From Bacillota bacterium (lineage in GTDB: Bacteria > Bacillota > Clostridia > Lachnospirales > Lachnospiraceae), in NCBI GenBank assembly GCA_023398615.1, contig JAEWSD010000055.1:1-20442 (forward strand): a stretch of DNA of 20,442 nt. Direction: 5' to 3'. Shown in pieces: positions 1 through 6,426 of this stretch. Below the pieces are notes generated by a model. That model was given only the letters and a program-made list of their open reading frames with translations, did no database searches and was not told where the DNA came from. Positions within the stretch are counted from its first letter, which is position 1; every line of letters starts with the position of its first letter. A program made the position numbers and the translations under genes.

Positions 1-28
1 TCTGCGTCGATATGGGTTTCTTCTCCAT
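1..28 (-). CDS. 5' end of an unidentified leftward gene (partial)
   Basis: Only the first nine codons are in the window, reading MEKKPISTQ. The start is supported by an AAGGAG ribosome binding site at 35-40, six bases before the ATG, and by a consensus promoter further upstream. The product cannot be identified from nine residues. A palindrome covering the -10 box suggests a tightly regulated and possibly autoregulated gene, for example a small transcription factor, but that is inference. Confidence 0.6.
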
Positions 29-81
29 AAAGAACTCCTTCATAATAATACATTTATATCTGTGCTATTCAATATTGGTTT

Positions 82-101
82 ATCGATATTATAATATCGA
101 T
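82..101. promoter_or_regulatory. Perfect 20-bp palindrome over the -10 box (candidate operator)
   Basis: The 20 bases are identical to their own reverse complement, with half-site ATCGATATTA. The palindrome contains the whole TATAAT box of the leftward promoter and lies just upstream of the divergent -35 box. A repressor bound here would block the leftward gene and could also affect the rightward transcript. I do not recognise the half-site as that of a named regulator. Confidence 0.5.
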
Positions 102-116
102 TGAACTCTTTGTCAA
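88..116 (-). promoter_or_regulatory. Consensus sigma-A promoter of the left-edge gene
   Basis: Read on the minus strand, TTGACA (111-116) is followed after exactly 17 bases by TATAAT (88-93). Both hexamers match the vegetative consensus perfectly. It points toward the AAGGAG/ATG of the partial gene at 1-28. Its -35 box overlaps the -35 box of the divergent promoter at 110-138. Confidence 0.8.
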
Positions 117-138
117 GACTTTAACAAGCAAATTATTT
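110..138 (+). promoter_or_regulatory. Candidate sigma-A promoter for the structured RNA element
   Basis: TTGTCA (110-115) and TTATTT (133-138) are separated by 17 bases. Transcription from about 145 would start shortly before the left arm of the long inverted repeat at 161. The -10 box is weak, so the call is tentative. Confidence 0.35.
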
Positions 139-160
139 TCTCTTTACTATTTCTAGTAAC

Positions 161-453
161 GGTTAGCCGGAGGGTAGCAGGCAGAGGAAGCTGTTCCGAT
201 AAGCAGAATGCAGGATTACCGGCACTTCTAAGGCATCTCCCTCACTTGAAACAATCAGAACGCGCAAAAACTCCTCGCGAAATCCGGAGAGAACCTACAC
301 AGTAGCTTCTCTCCGGATTTTGTTCGTCAAACATTTGCGCTCGTGCGAATTGTCGCACGTCTGATTTGATCGTTCTCTCGATACCTAAGAATTGCACATA
401 ACCTGCATATGCTTTCCTCACAGTTTCCTCTGCCTGCTACCCTCCGGCCAACC
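161..453 (+). ncRNA. Candidate large structured non-coding RNA (possibly raiA class)
   Basis: The two ends of this 293-nt stretch form a 33-bp arm pair (161-193 with 421-453) broken only by one G-U and one A-C pair. Further pairing continues inward: around AAGCAGAATGCAGG (201-214) with CCTGCATATGCTT (402-414), and around CTAAGGCATC (229-238) with GATACCTAAG (380-389). A perfect apical stem, AATCCGGAGAGA with TCTCTCCGGATT, closes it (281-292 with 308-319). There is no credible ORF. A promoter-like sequence precedes the left arm and a T-rich stretch follows the right arm. Size, clostridial setting and the conserved-looking GGAGGGTAGCAGGC end resemble the raiA RNA motif, a ~200-nt Firmicutes RNA linked to sporulation, but I cannot confirm the family. 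The alternative is a MITE-like inverted-repeat element. The + strand is preferred because of the promoter. Confidence 0.5.
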
Positions 454-656
454 TGTTTTCTATTACTTGTTAACTGACTAATGATGCCAGATATTCCTTT
501 ATTCCTTTTTCTATTTTCACTTTGGTTATTGTCAGTCCGACTAAAAGCTTACCCTAATAAATCTGTCTTCATCAAGCTTTATCAAAAACATCCTTTTATC
601 CTTACATTGGGATGGACTCCCTATCTTGTACTTCGTTGTTTTTATCATATTCCCAA

Positions 657-1034
657 TATAACAATTCGATATCCTTTTATGTTTTATCGGTATAAAATAC
701 CTTCCCGTCAAAGGTATAACTCAGATAGATGTCCCTGTATTACTTTATTCTTTCCCAGACAGTTTTGCCGATGAAATTGCAGCAATCATAAGAGTATCCG
801 TATAGTGTTTTATGTGAATTGGAAGAATCCGTACTGCTTCTTATACCCTGCCAATCGTGCCAATCCCGGATGAACGTGCTGTCTGAAGAGGCGCATAAAG
901 CGCCGACGAGTTCGCGTTCATCCGGGATGCTATAAACGATTGGCAAGGTATTAGAAGCATCGGATTCTTACTCTGAACATAAAACATTGCACGGATTACT
1001 CTTAAATTGCTCCCGCCAAGGCAAAGCGTCCCTA
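657..1034. repeat. Repeat unit, copy 1
   Basis: This copy has the hairpin loop GCGCATAAAGCGC near 892-904, whereas copies 2 and 3 have GCGCAGGAAGCGC. Paired arms run outward from the loop through GGATGAACG/CGTTCATCC, GCCAATCG/CGATTGGC, GAATCCG/CGGATTC and TTTTATG/CATAAAA to TTTTGCC/GGCAAAG. Its left outer arm carries CCGTATAGTG, but its right arm carries CATTGCACGG, so those two stretches pair imperfectly with each other. Confidence 0.8.
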
Positions 1035-1411
1035 TATAGCAATTCGATATCTTTTATGCTTCACCGATATAAAATACTTTCCTGTCAAAGATATAACTCA
1101 GATAGATGTCCCTGCATTACTTTATTCTTTCCCAGGCAGCTTTGCCGATGAAATCGCAGCAATCATAAGAGTATCCATGCAATGTTTTATGTGAACTGGA
1201 AGAATCCGTACTGCTTCTTATACCCTGGCAATCGTGCCAATCCTGGAATGAACGTGCTGTCTGAGGAGGCGCAGGAAGCGCCGACGAGTTCGCGTTCATC
1301 CGGGATGCTATAAACGATTGGCAAGGTATTAGAGGCATCGGATTCTTACTCTGGACATAAAACATTATACGGATACTCTTAAATTGCTCCCACCAAGGCA
1401 AAGCATCCCTA
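1035..1411. repeat. Repeat unit, copy 2
   Basis: Same architecture as copy 1, with an extra A in the left GGAATGAACG arm. The left outer arm carries CCATGCAATG and the right arm CATTATACGG, which mismatch within the copy. The right arm instead pairs with the left arm of copy 1. Confidence 0.8.
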
Positions 1412-1784
1412 TATAGTAATTCGATACCCTTTTATGTTTTATCGGTATAAAATACCTTCCCGTCAAAGGTATAACTCAGATAGATGTTCTTATATTACTT
1501 TCCCAGGCAGCTTTGCCGATGAAATTGCAGCAATCATAAGAGTATCCGTGCAATGTTTTATGTGAACTGGAAGAATCCGTACTGCGTCTTATACCCTGGC
1601 AATCGTGCCAATCCCGGATGAACGTGCTGTCTGAGGAGGCGCAGGAAGCGCCGACGAGTTCGCGTTCATCCGGGATGCTATAAACGATGGGCAAGGTATT
1701 AGAGGCATCGGATTCTTACTCTGAACATAAAACATTGCACGGATTACACTTAAATTGCTCCCGCCAAGGCAAAGCGTCCCTTAT
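1412..1784. repeat. Repeat unit, copy 3
   Basis: This copy is slightly shorter: after TAACTCAGATAGATGTTC it lacks several bases present in the linker of the other copies. Its outer arms CCGTGCAATG and CATTGCACGG pair perfectly. It contains a 17-base stretch (1741-1757) that is also present inside the SpoIIQ-like gene. Confidence 0.8.
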
Positions 1785-1791
1785 AACCCAC

Positions 1792-1832
1792 AAAAAAACT
1801 GCCGCATTAAAGGGATCATTTAATGCGGCAGT
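1792..1832 (-). terminator. Rho-independent terminator of the CAP-domain gene
   Basis: CTGCCGCATTAA (1799-1810) pairs perfectly with TTAATGCGGCAG (1820-1831). On the minus strand the stem is followed by a run of seven T. It lies 38 bases past the CAP gene stop and separates it from the repeat array. Confidence 0.9.
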
Positions 1833-1869
1833 AAATATGCTTTTATGAATTAAGTGGAATATTAAAGTC

Positions 1870-2643
1870 TTACGGTCTGGTAAAGGTCTGTGTCCATACC
1901 AGCTGTCCGTTGGATTTCTTCGCAATACCGACACCGATCCGGGTATAGTTGGAATTCAGGATGTTAGCCCTGTGTCCCGATGAATTCATCCAGCCGTTCA
2001 TAACCTCGGCAGGAGTCTTCTGGCCGTAGGCAATATTTTCGCCTGCTGCGGTGTAGTCAACGCCAAACTGTGAGAGCATATCAAACGGTGAACCATAGGT
2101 TGGAGACGTGTGGCTGAAATAGTTCAGTTTAGCCATATCCTCTGATTTTAAGGTCGCTATTTTATCCAACTCAGCGTTCTCAGTTAATGGCTTTAAACCG
2201 GCTTTTGCTCTTTCCTGGTTAACAAGACGGATTACTTCCTTCTGAAAGTCCTTGTAGCTGCTGTTATTTGTTGTTGTACCGTTGTTATTTGCAGGTGTAC
2301 TTGGCTTGGTATTCGTGTTGGTGCTTGGTTTGCTGGTTGTGTTACTGCTTGGTTTAGTACTTTTTTTGCTGGTTACTTTCGTTTTACAATTCTTTTTACT
2401 CTTTACAACTTTTACAGCCTTCACTGCTTTTTTATTGCATTTTGCCTTGGCAGTGTTGATTGATTGCACATTGCTCTTATTTGCAAGGGCATTATTGATA
2501 ATCGATGAGACATCATCAAAGTTGCCGGCGATCTTTACTATCTTCGGATTATTGCAATTTTTAACGGTTGCCGCCGAAACAGGGGTTACTGCCGTTAAGC
2601 TGGTAAAGATACAAAGAGTTAGGATTAATATTGGCTTTCTCAT
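1870..2643 (-). CDS. Secreted CAP-domain (SCP/PR-1, YkwD-like) protein
   Basis: The 257-residue product starts with a signal peptide (basic MRKP, hydrophobic core to about residue 22, VSA-A cleavage site near 25). A lysine-rich segment follows, then a low-complexity Ser/Thr/Asn/Pro/Lys linker at about 90-128. A C-terminal CAP domain spans about 130-257. The CAP signature is visible as FSHTSP (His178), AGENIAYG (Glu202) and GWMNSSGHRANIL (His224), the residues that line the conserved cavity of the family. The domain order matches the many clostridial and bacillar YkwD-type extracellular proteins, some of them sporulation-associated; their biochemical role is unclear. The cationic linker suggests cell-wall association. 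The start is set by GGAAG about seven bases before the ATG, and a terminator follows directly. It appears to be a single-gene unit. Confidence 0.9.
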   Translation of the reverse strand: MRKPILILTLCIFTSLTAVTPVSAATVKNCNNPKIVKIAGNFDDVSSIINNALANKSNVQSINTAKAKCNKKAVKAVKVVKSKKNCKTKVTSKKSTKPSSNTTSKPSTNTNTKPSTPANNNGTTTNNSSYKDFQKEVIRLVNQERAKAGLKPLTENAELDKIATLKSEDMAKLNYFSHTSPTYGSPFDMLSQFGVDYTAAGENIAYGQKTPAEVMNGWMNSSGHRANILNSNYTRIGVGIAKKSNGQLVWTQTFTRP

Positions 2644-2695
2644 AATTGACTTCCTTTCTTAATCAACTGTTTTTGGGTTTCACCAAGCAATTGCT

Positions 2696-2704
2696 ATAAT
2701 AGCA
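2696..2704 (-). promoter_or_regulatory. Candidate extended -10 promoter of the CAP gene
   Basis: On the minus strand this reads TGCTATTAT, an extended -10 (TGn plus TATTAT), about 50 bases before the ATG at 2643. No good -35 box is seen at the correct spacing. The rest of 2644-2877 is AT-rich with nothing else recognisable. Confidence 0.4.
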
Positions 2705-2877
2705 TAGTCCCTCCCAAATGGCATCAATCAAAAAAAGGAATAACTGGTAAATGTTAAGCCCTTTGCCAAAAAAATTGAATAAAATTATCTTGAAATTTGT
2801 CGTTTTTTTATCTATTTTGATACAATTAAGACTGCTCAACCCCTATTAACCAAGCTATATTATGAGTTTTATACCAT

Positions 2878-3600
2878 TTAATCAGCCTGTTTTCTTAAAG
2901 CTTTCAGGATATCCGTAATTTTCCTGCTTTCTGCGTGCAAATAATGCAGGGGTTCGTTGATATGCTCCAGGTAATGTGCATCTGAACTGCTGATTATCCT
3001 GCATTTCTCAAGATACGGATTCGATTTCATTAGCATGTCAAGCTTGTCCATAGATTTAAGCTCCACACAGGTAAACTTCGAATCCGGCGGTATAAAGCCT
3101 AAATTGGAAAGCAGACTGTTGGAACTCCTGTCTATGTGAGCAGGTATCATAATCCCATGATAACCGTCCACCAGGTCGTATACCTGATCGAATGCGATAT
3201 CTGCCGCGTTGATGAGCAGATACGGTTCGGTTCCGACCACTTCATCCTCTTCGTTGCATATCTGCTGTTTTCCGAAGACCTGTTCGTTATTCGGGAAGCG
3301 GATCAACCTGCCGTAGACATAACGGTCAAAATCCATTGCATTCTCAATCGTCGGGAACAGGCATACAACATGCACTTCTTCCGAGGTACACAGTTCCATT
3401 CCGGGTATTGCGGTAACCCCATACCTCTCCGCCAGCTTCATAAATGCCGGGCAGTTCCTGCAGGAATTATGATCTGTCAAAGCAATTACATCCAGCTCCT
3501 TTAAGGCTGCCATACCGACAATGTTACCGGGGGTCATATCATCATCGCCGCAGGGAGATAAACAGGAGTGAAGATGCAAATCATAGGATAAGCTAAGCAT
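2878..3600 (-). CDS. PHP-domain metal-dependent phosphoesterase
   Basis: The 240-residue protein is a single PHP domain, the fold of HisK-type histidinol phosphatases and of RNase AM-like nucleases. Metal-binding motifs are in the expected order: DLHLH (7-11), TDHN (42-45), GMEL (67-70) followed by His77, PAHIDR (153-158) and SSDAH (205-209). The family hydrolyses phosphoesters on nucleotides or small phosphates; the substrate here cannot be read from sequence. It is the last gene of the leftward sensory-hydrogenase cluster and overlaps the preceding DRTGG gene by eight bases, so the two are probably translationally coupled. Cysteines near the first and second motifs (13, 17, 47, 50) are a feature of this copy. 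No terminator is obvious after the stop. Confidence 0.88.
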   Translation of the reverse strand: MLSLSYDLHLHSCLSPCGDDDMTPGNIVGMAALKELDVIALTDHNSCRNCPAFMKLAERYGVTAIPGMELCTSEEVHVVCLFPTIENAMDFDRYVYGRLIRFPNNEQVFGKQQICNEEDEVVGTEPYLLINAADIAFDQVYDLVDGYHGIMIPAHIDRSSNSLLSNLGFIPPDSKFTCVELKSMDKLDMLMKSNPYLEKCRIISSSDAHYLEHINEPLHYLHAESRKITDILKALRKQAD

Positions 3601-3928
3601 TCAGCATACGGTATACGGAAAGGGCCGCATCGAATATGGACTTTTCCGTACTTAATACGGTAATCTTTTGTATCCTGGCTTTCTCCAATGCCGCAACATC
3701 CAACACTGCCCCCTCAGCTAATATGATACATGCAATATCGGTCAGGGTAGCGACCGCCAATGTATTGATATTTCCCATTACGGTAACCCAGACAGAATTT
3801 GACGGTGCCTTGCTCATCGCTATACTTAACAAATCACAGCAAAACGGTGTTGTAATTGTTCTCTCTAAATCTTCGCCGATATTAATTTGTTTTAAATTAC
3901 TCTGTTCTATAAACTCCTGAATTGTCAT
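3593..3928 (-). CDS. DRTGG-domain protein (second copy in cluster)
   Basis: The 111-residue protein aligns by eye with the DRTGG-domain product at 5809-6159: both begin with a short helix, then a Cys-rich turn (here FCCDLLS), a VWVTVMG or SVLLTGL strand, an IACIILAEG or IVCIVFVRG strand and a C-terminal VLSTEKSIFDAA or LLTTNEKMFSAC segment. DRTGG domains occur beside CBS domains and in AMP-sensing contexts, and stand-alone versions are common in clostridial hydrogenase loci. A ligand-binding or sensory role is likely but unproven. It starts behind GAGGAG and runs eight bases into the PHP gene. Confidence 0.75.
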   Translation of the reverse strand: MTIQEFIEQSNLKQINIGEDLERTITTPFCCDLLSIAMSKAPSNSVWVTVMGNINTLAVATLTDIACIILAEGAVLDVAALEKARIQKITVLSTEKSIFDAALSVYRMLNA

Positions 3929-3978
3929 ATTCTCCTCTTTCCTGCGGATTCATCAGGCGGCTGTCTTTAAACAGCCTC

Positions 3979-5289
3979 TTACCTATTATCCGCATTACTG
4001 CTGCATTTCGAATCCAGGCTTGACATTTCGTCCGATATCTTATGAATGTATTCCCGCAAGATATGAATACAATCCTTCTCACTTGCTACTCCCCGGACGA
4101 CATCCTCTGCCAGAGCCTGACAGGTCGGCGCACCGCAGGAGCCGCAGTCAAGGCCCGGGAATTTTGCACATAATTCCTCTACTTTTGCCATCATCGCAAT
4201 GCTTTCCTTCACATCCATTCCCAGCTTGAACACCGGTTCGTACCGGACTTCCTCCGTCCAGTATCCGTCTTTTTCCTCGCAGTTAATCAGATGGTTGCAG
4301 GCAACCGGCATGTATTTGCGCAAGCGCTTTAGCTTCACCTTGGCAACAAACGGATTTTCTACGGTAAGGACACCTCCGACACATCCGCCGCTGCAGGCAT
4401 TCAATTCAATAAATTCCAGGGATTCAAACTTCTGGTCCTCAAGGTCTTCAAGGACTCGAATTACATTCTCTATGCCGTCCGCCGCCAGATAGCTGTCCGT
4501 AATCAGTCCGCCGGCTTCCCCGCCGGTTCCTCCCCAACTAATTCCAATCTTGCCGGATATGGCAAGCTCTTCTATCTCCTGGGAAGCCTCGATATCCTTC
4601 ATATGGCTCAGTAGCCTCGGATAGACCTCCTTAATGGCAAGCACCGCGTCCACTTCACTTTTTTCAATGCCAAGCGGAGTTTTCACCGCAGTCACCTTGG
4701 CAGGACAGGGCGAAATGAATATAATGCCAATCTTGTCCGCAGGCAGTCCCGTTTCCTTCATCGCCTTTTCCCTTGCCAGGCTTGCCGCCAGGTCGATCGG
4801 AGCTTTTATAGGCAGCAGATGCTCAATCAGGTTCGGGAAACGCACCCGTATCAGCCGTACGACAGAAGGACAGGCCGTACTGATGATCGGCCACTGCTCC
4901 TTATGCTCATGGATGTACTTCCTTGACATTTCAGAGACTAATTCAGCCGCACCGCTTACCTCATATACATCGTCAAACCCCATCCGCTTGAGCGCGGTAA
5001 GAACAATATTCACATCGTCCAGATTGTTAAACTGTCCGTATAATGAAGGCGCCGGAAGAGCAACCGTATACTCATACTGATTCATGACATCGATCGGATC
5101 ATAAGTTGCAAGCTTTGCATGGTGCGGGCAGTGCCGGATGCATTCGCCGCAGTCAATGCAGAACTCCTTCGTAATCACTGCTTTCCCATTTCTTACCCGT
5201 ATAGCCTGTGTCGGACATCTTTTTATACAATTAATACAGCCTTTGCATAGATCCTGATCTAAGCGAACAGCGGTAAAAAACTTATCCAT
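3979..5289 (-). CDS. Sensory-type [FeFe]-hydrogenase homologue (HydS-like)
   Basis: The start is placed at 5289 (MDKFF), because GGAGGAGG (5297-5304) lies seven bases upstream; the ATG at 5295 is too close and the further upstream one has no site. The 436 residues hold two [4Fe-4S] ferredoxin motifs (Cys15/18/21/25 and 44/47/50/54), the [FeFe]-hydrogenase catalytic core (about 70-330), and a C-terminal Fe-S domain CGSCGAPTC (Cys382/385/390, with Cys407). All four H-cluster cysteines are present: Cys140 in TACPS, Cys195 in SPCPAK, Cys299 and Cys303 in NACSGGC. The proton-relay cysteine of the TSCCP motif is Ala139, as reported for sensory hydrogenases such as Thermotoga HydS. There is no PAS domain and no small-subunit tail. 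Its neighbours (GHKL ATPase, DRTGG, PHP) suggest H2 or redox sensing rather than catalysis. An inverted repeat (GGCTGT/ACAGCC, 3959-3976) lies just past its stop. Confidence 0.85.
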   Translation of the reverse strand: MDKFFTAVRLDQDLCKGCINCIKRCPTQAIRVRNGKAVITKEFCIDCGECIRHCPHHAKLATYDPIDVMNQYEYTVALPAPSLYGQFNNLDDVNIVLTALKRMGFDDVYEVSGAAELVSEMSRKYIHEHKEQWPIISTACPSVVRLIRVRFPNLIEHLLPIKAPIDLAASLAREKAMKETGLPADKIGIIFISPCPAKVTAVKTPLGIEKSEVDAVLAIKEVYPRLLSHMKDIEASQEIEELAISGKIGISWGGTGGEAGGLITDSYLAADGIENVIRVLEDLEDQKFESLEFIELNACSGGCVGGVLTVENPFVAKVKLKRLRKYMPVACNHLINCEEKDGYWTEEVRYEPVFKLGMDVKESIAMMAKVEELCAKFPGLDCGSCGAPTCQALAEDVVRGVASEKDCIHILREYIHKISDEMSSLDSKCSSNADNR

Positions 5290-5389
5290 ATCCATACCTC
5301 CTCCCACTAATCTCGACAAAAAAGAGTATAACAAAGCTTTCCTGTTGAAATAACAAAATCCGGACGGCAGCTGAAACAGACTGTTGTTC

Positions 5390-5818
5390 TTATATCCTGA
5401 CTTTCATCGTTACCGTCGTACCCACTCCGATTTCCGTACTGATATCCATCTCGTCCGAGTATTTCTTCATATTTGGCAGCCCCATTCCTGCCCCGAATCC
5501 TAACGAACGTACATTATCAGGAGCTGTGGAAAAACCCTCCTGCATCGCCTGCTCAATATTAGCAATGCCCGGTCCCTTATCCGCAAGCACCATAACAATC
5601 TCATCCGGTGAAATCGTTACTTCAATCGTTCCGCCCTGTGCATGGATCACCATATTGATCTCACCCTCATACATCGCGATTGCAACCTTACGTACCGCTT
5701 CGGGATTAACCCCCATTTGTTTAAGTTTACCCTTTACATCACTGGATGCTTCCCCTGCCCTGGTAAAGTCATCCGCAGAGATGCGGTAGGATAATTGAAT
5801 TTGATCGTTCAACAGCAT
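5390..5818 (-). CDS. RsbW-like GHKL ATPase (anti-sigma/serine kinase fold)
   Basis: The 142-residue protein is a lone HATPase_c domain. The N-box is YEGEIN (Glu51, Asn55), the G1 box ADKGPGI (Asp80), and the G2 region GFGAGMGLPNM (107-117). Size and layout match RsbW/SpoIIAB-type anti-sigma-factor kinases and stand-alone ATPases in clostridial hydrogenase clusters, not full histidine kinases: there is no dimerisation/phosphoacceptor domain. It starts at an ATG behind GGGGGTG and overlaps the end of the upstream DRTGG gene by ten bases. No sigma factor or STAS antagonist is encoded nearby, so the partner could be the adjacent HydS-like protein or lie elsewhere (inference). Confidence 0.85.
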   Translation of the reverse strand: MLLNDQIQLSYRISADDFTRAGEASSDVKGKLKQMGVNPEAVRKVAIAMYEGEINMVIHAQGGTIEVTISPDEIVMVLADKGPGIANIEQAMQEGFSTAPDNVRSLGFGAGMGLPNMKKYSDEMDISTEIGVGTTVTMKVRI

Positions 5819-6159
5819 GCACCCCCACGCAAACCTTTTTCATAAAGCATTCCACAGGCAGAAAACATCTTTTCATTCGTTGTCAGGAGTACAAGGCCTC
5901 TTTCCTTTGCCAGTTCTACCATCGGAGCATCCGGAGTCTTTCCGCGCACGAATACGATACAGACAATATCCATCATTTCGGCGGTACGGATCACCTGGAG
6001 ATTACATAATCCTGTAAGCAATACGGACTGGTCCTTGACAAAAGCCAGGACATCACTCATCATATCGGCGCCGCAGGCCGTATGTACTTCTTTCTCCATA
6101 TGTTCTTCTCCGCAGACCACCTTGGCACCCAGCAATTCCTTCACATCATTTACGGTCAT
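5809..6159 (-). CDS. DRTGG-domain protein (first gene of the sensory cluster)
   Basis: The 116-residue protein has the compact alternating helix/strand pattern of DRTGG domains (MTVNDVKELL; GADMMSDVLAF; SVLLTGL; DIVCIVFVRG; LVLLTTNEKMFSACG). The Asp-Arg-Thr-Gly-Gly signature itself is not intact, as in many clostridial members. It has a strong AGGAGG site six bases before the ATG and is the promoter-proximal gene of the leftward cluster. It ends in Cys-Cys and overlaps the ATPase gene by ten bases. Function unknown; a regulatory ligand-binding role is inferred from the family and context. Confidence 0.75.
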   Translation of the reverse strand: MTVNDVKELLGAKVVCGEEHMEKEVHTACGADMMSDVLAFVKDQSVLLTGLCNLQVIRTAEMMDIVCIVFVRGKTPDAPMVELAKERGLVLLTTNEKMFSACGMLYEKGLRGGACC

Positions 6160-6210
6160 ATGAGCCTCCTATAATCACCATATACGTTCTCCTGTATCAT
6201 AAATAAATAT

Positions 6211-6238
6211 AGTATATCATACTGAATATTATTTTCAA
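6211..6238 (-). promoter_or_regulatory. Candidate promoter of the leftward sensory cluster
   Basis: On the minus strand TTGAAA (6233-6238) is followed after 16 bases by TATACT (6211-6216). It lies about 50 bases before the first DRTGG start codon and is the best sigma-A-like match facing left in the shared intergenic region. Confidence 0.5.
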
Positions 6239-6297
6239 TATTTATCCCTTGACTTTGTGAAAAATTTATTTTATGTGTAGATTTTTTTGCTATAACA

Positions 6298-6306
6298 TGA
6301 TATACT
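6298..6306 (+). promoter_or_regulatory. Candidate extended -10 promoter of the hydrogenase operon
   Basis: TGATATACT is an extended -10 (TGn plus TATACT) about 120 bases before the NuoE-like start. No strong -35 box is present. A second TGCTATAAC at 6288-6296 is an alternative. No clear Rex-type operator (TTGTTAA/TTAACAA) was found in 6160-6426. Confidence 0.4.
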
Positions 6307-6426
6307 GATATTGTTTGTCGATATAGCAATAAACACATTTGCAATCAATTTTAAATGAACTATCATCGGCAAAATTTACTCGAAAATCCTAATTAAAAAT
6401 GAAATGCTATTCAAGGAGGTTTGAAA

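Larger units (their letters stand above)
657..1784. repeat. Tandem array of three ~377-bp units
   Basis: A unit beginning near TATARYAATTCGAT recurs at 657, 1035 and 1412 (AATTCGAT at 663, 1041 and 1418; period 378 then 377). The three copies are highly similar and the array stops abruptly at 1784, just before the terminator of the CAP gene. Short ORFs cross it on both strands but show no ribosome binding sites and no recognisable domain. Within each unit about 265 bp form one imperfect inverted repeat. I read the array as a non-coding repeat (MITE-like or RNA-forming), expanded in tandem. Confidence 0.85.

Noticed and set aside
481..774. 97-codon rightward ORF at the start of the repeat region
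   Set aside because: No ribosome binding site, no domain, and its second half is the repeated DNA read in an arbitrary frame.
657..1784. CRISPR array
   Set aside because: Units are about 377 bp and near-identical throughout, without short repeats separated by unique spacers, and no cas gene is present.
740..1934. Leftward ORFs of 68-94 codons in the repeat copies (peptides such as DWHDCQGIRSSTDSS)
   Set aside because: They recur because the DNA repeats, break frame between copies, and coincide with the hairpin arms; no ribosome binding sites or known domains.
2282..2662. 126-codon hydrophobic rightward ORF
   Set aside because: It is the antisense of the lysine-rich linker of the CAP gene, which gives a false run of Leu/Val/Phe.
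6160..6426. Rex operator in the divergent hydrogenase intergenic region
   Set aside because: TTGTTT and AAACA at 6311-6335 are spaced too widely and do not match the TTGTTAA-type 18-bp palindrome.
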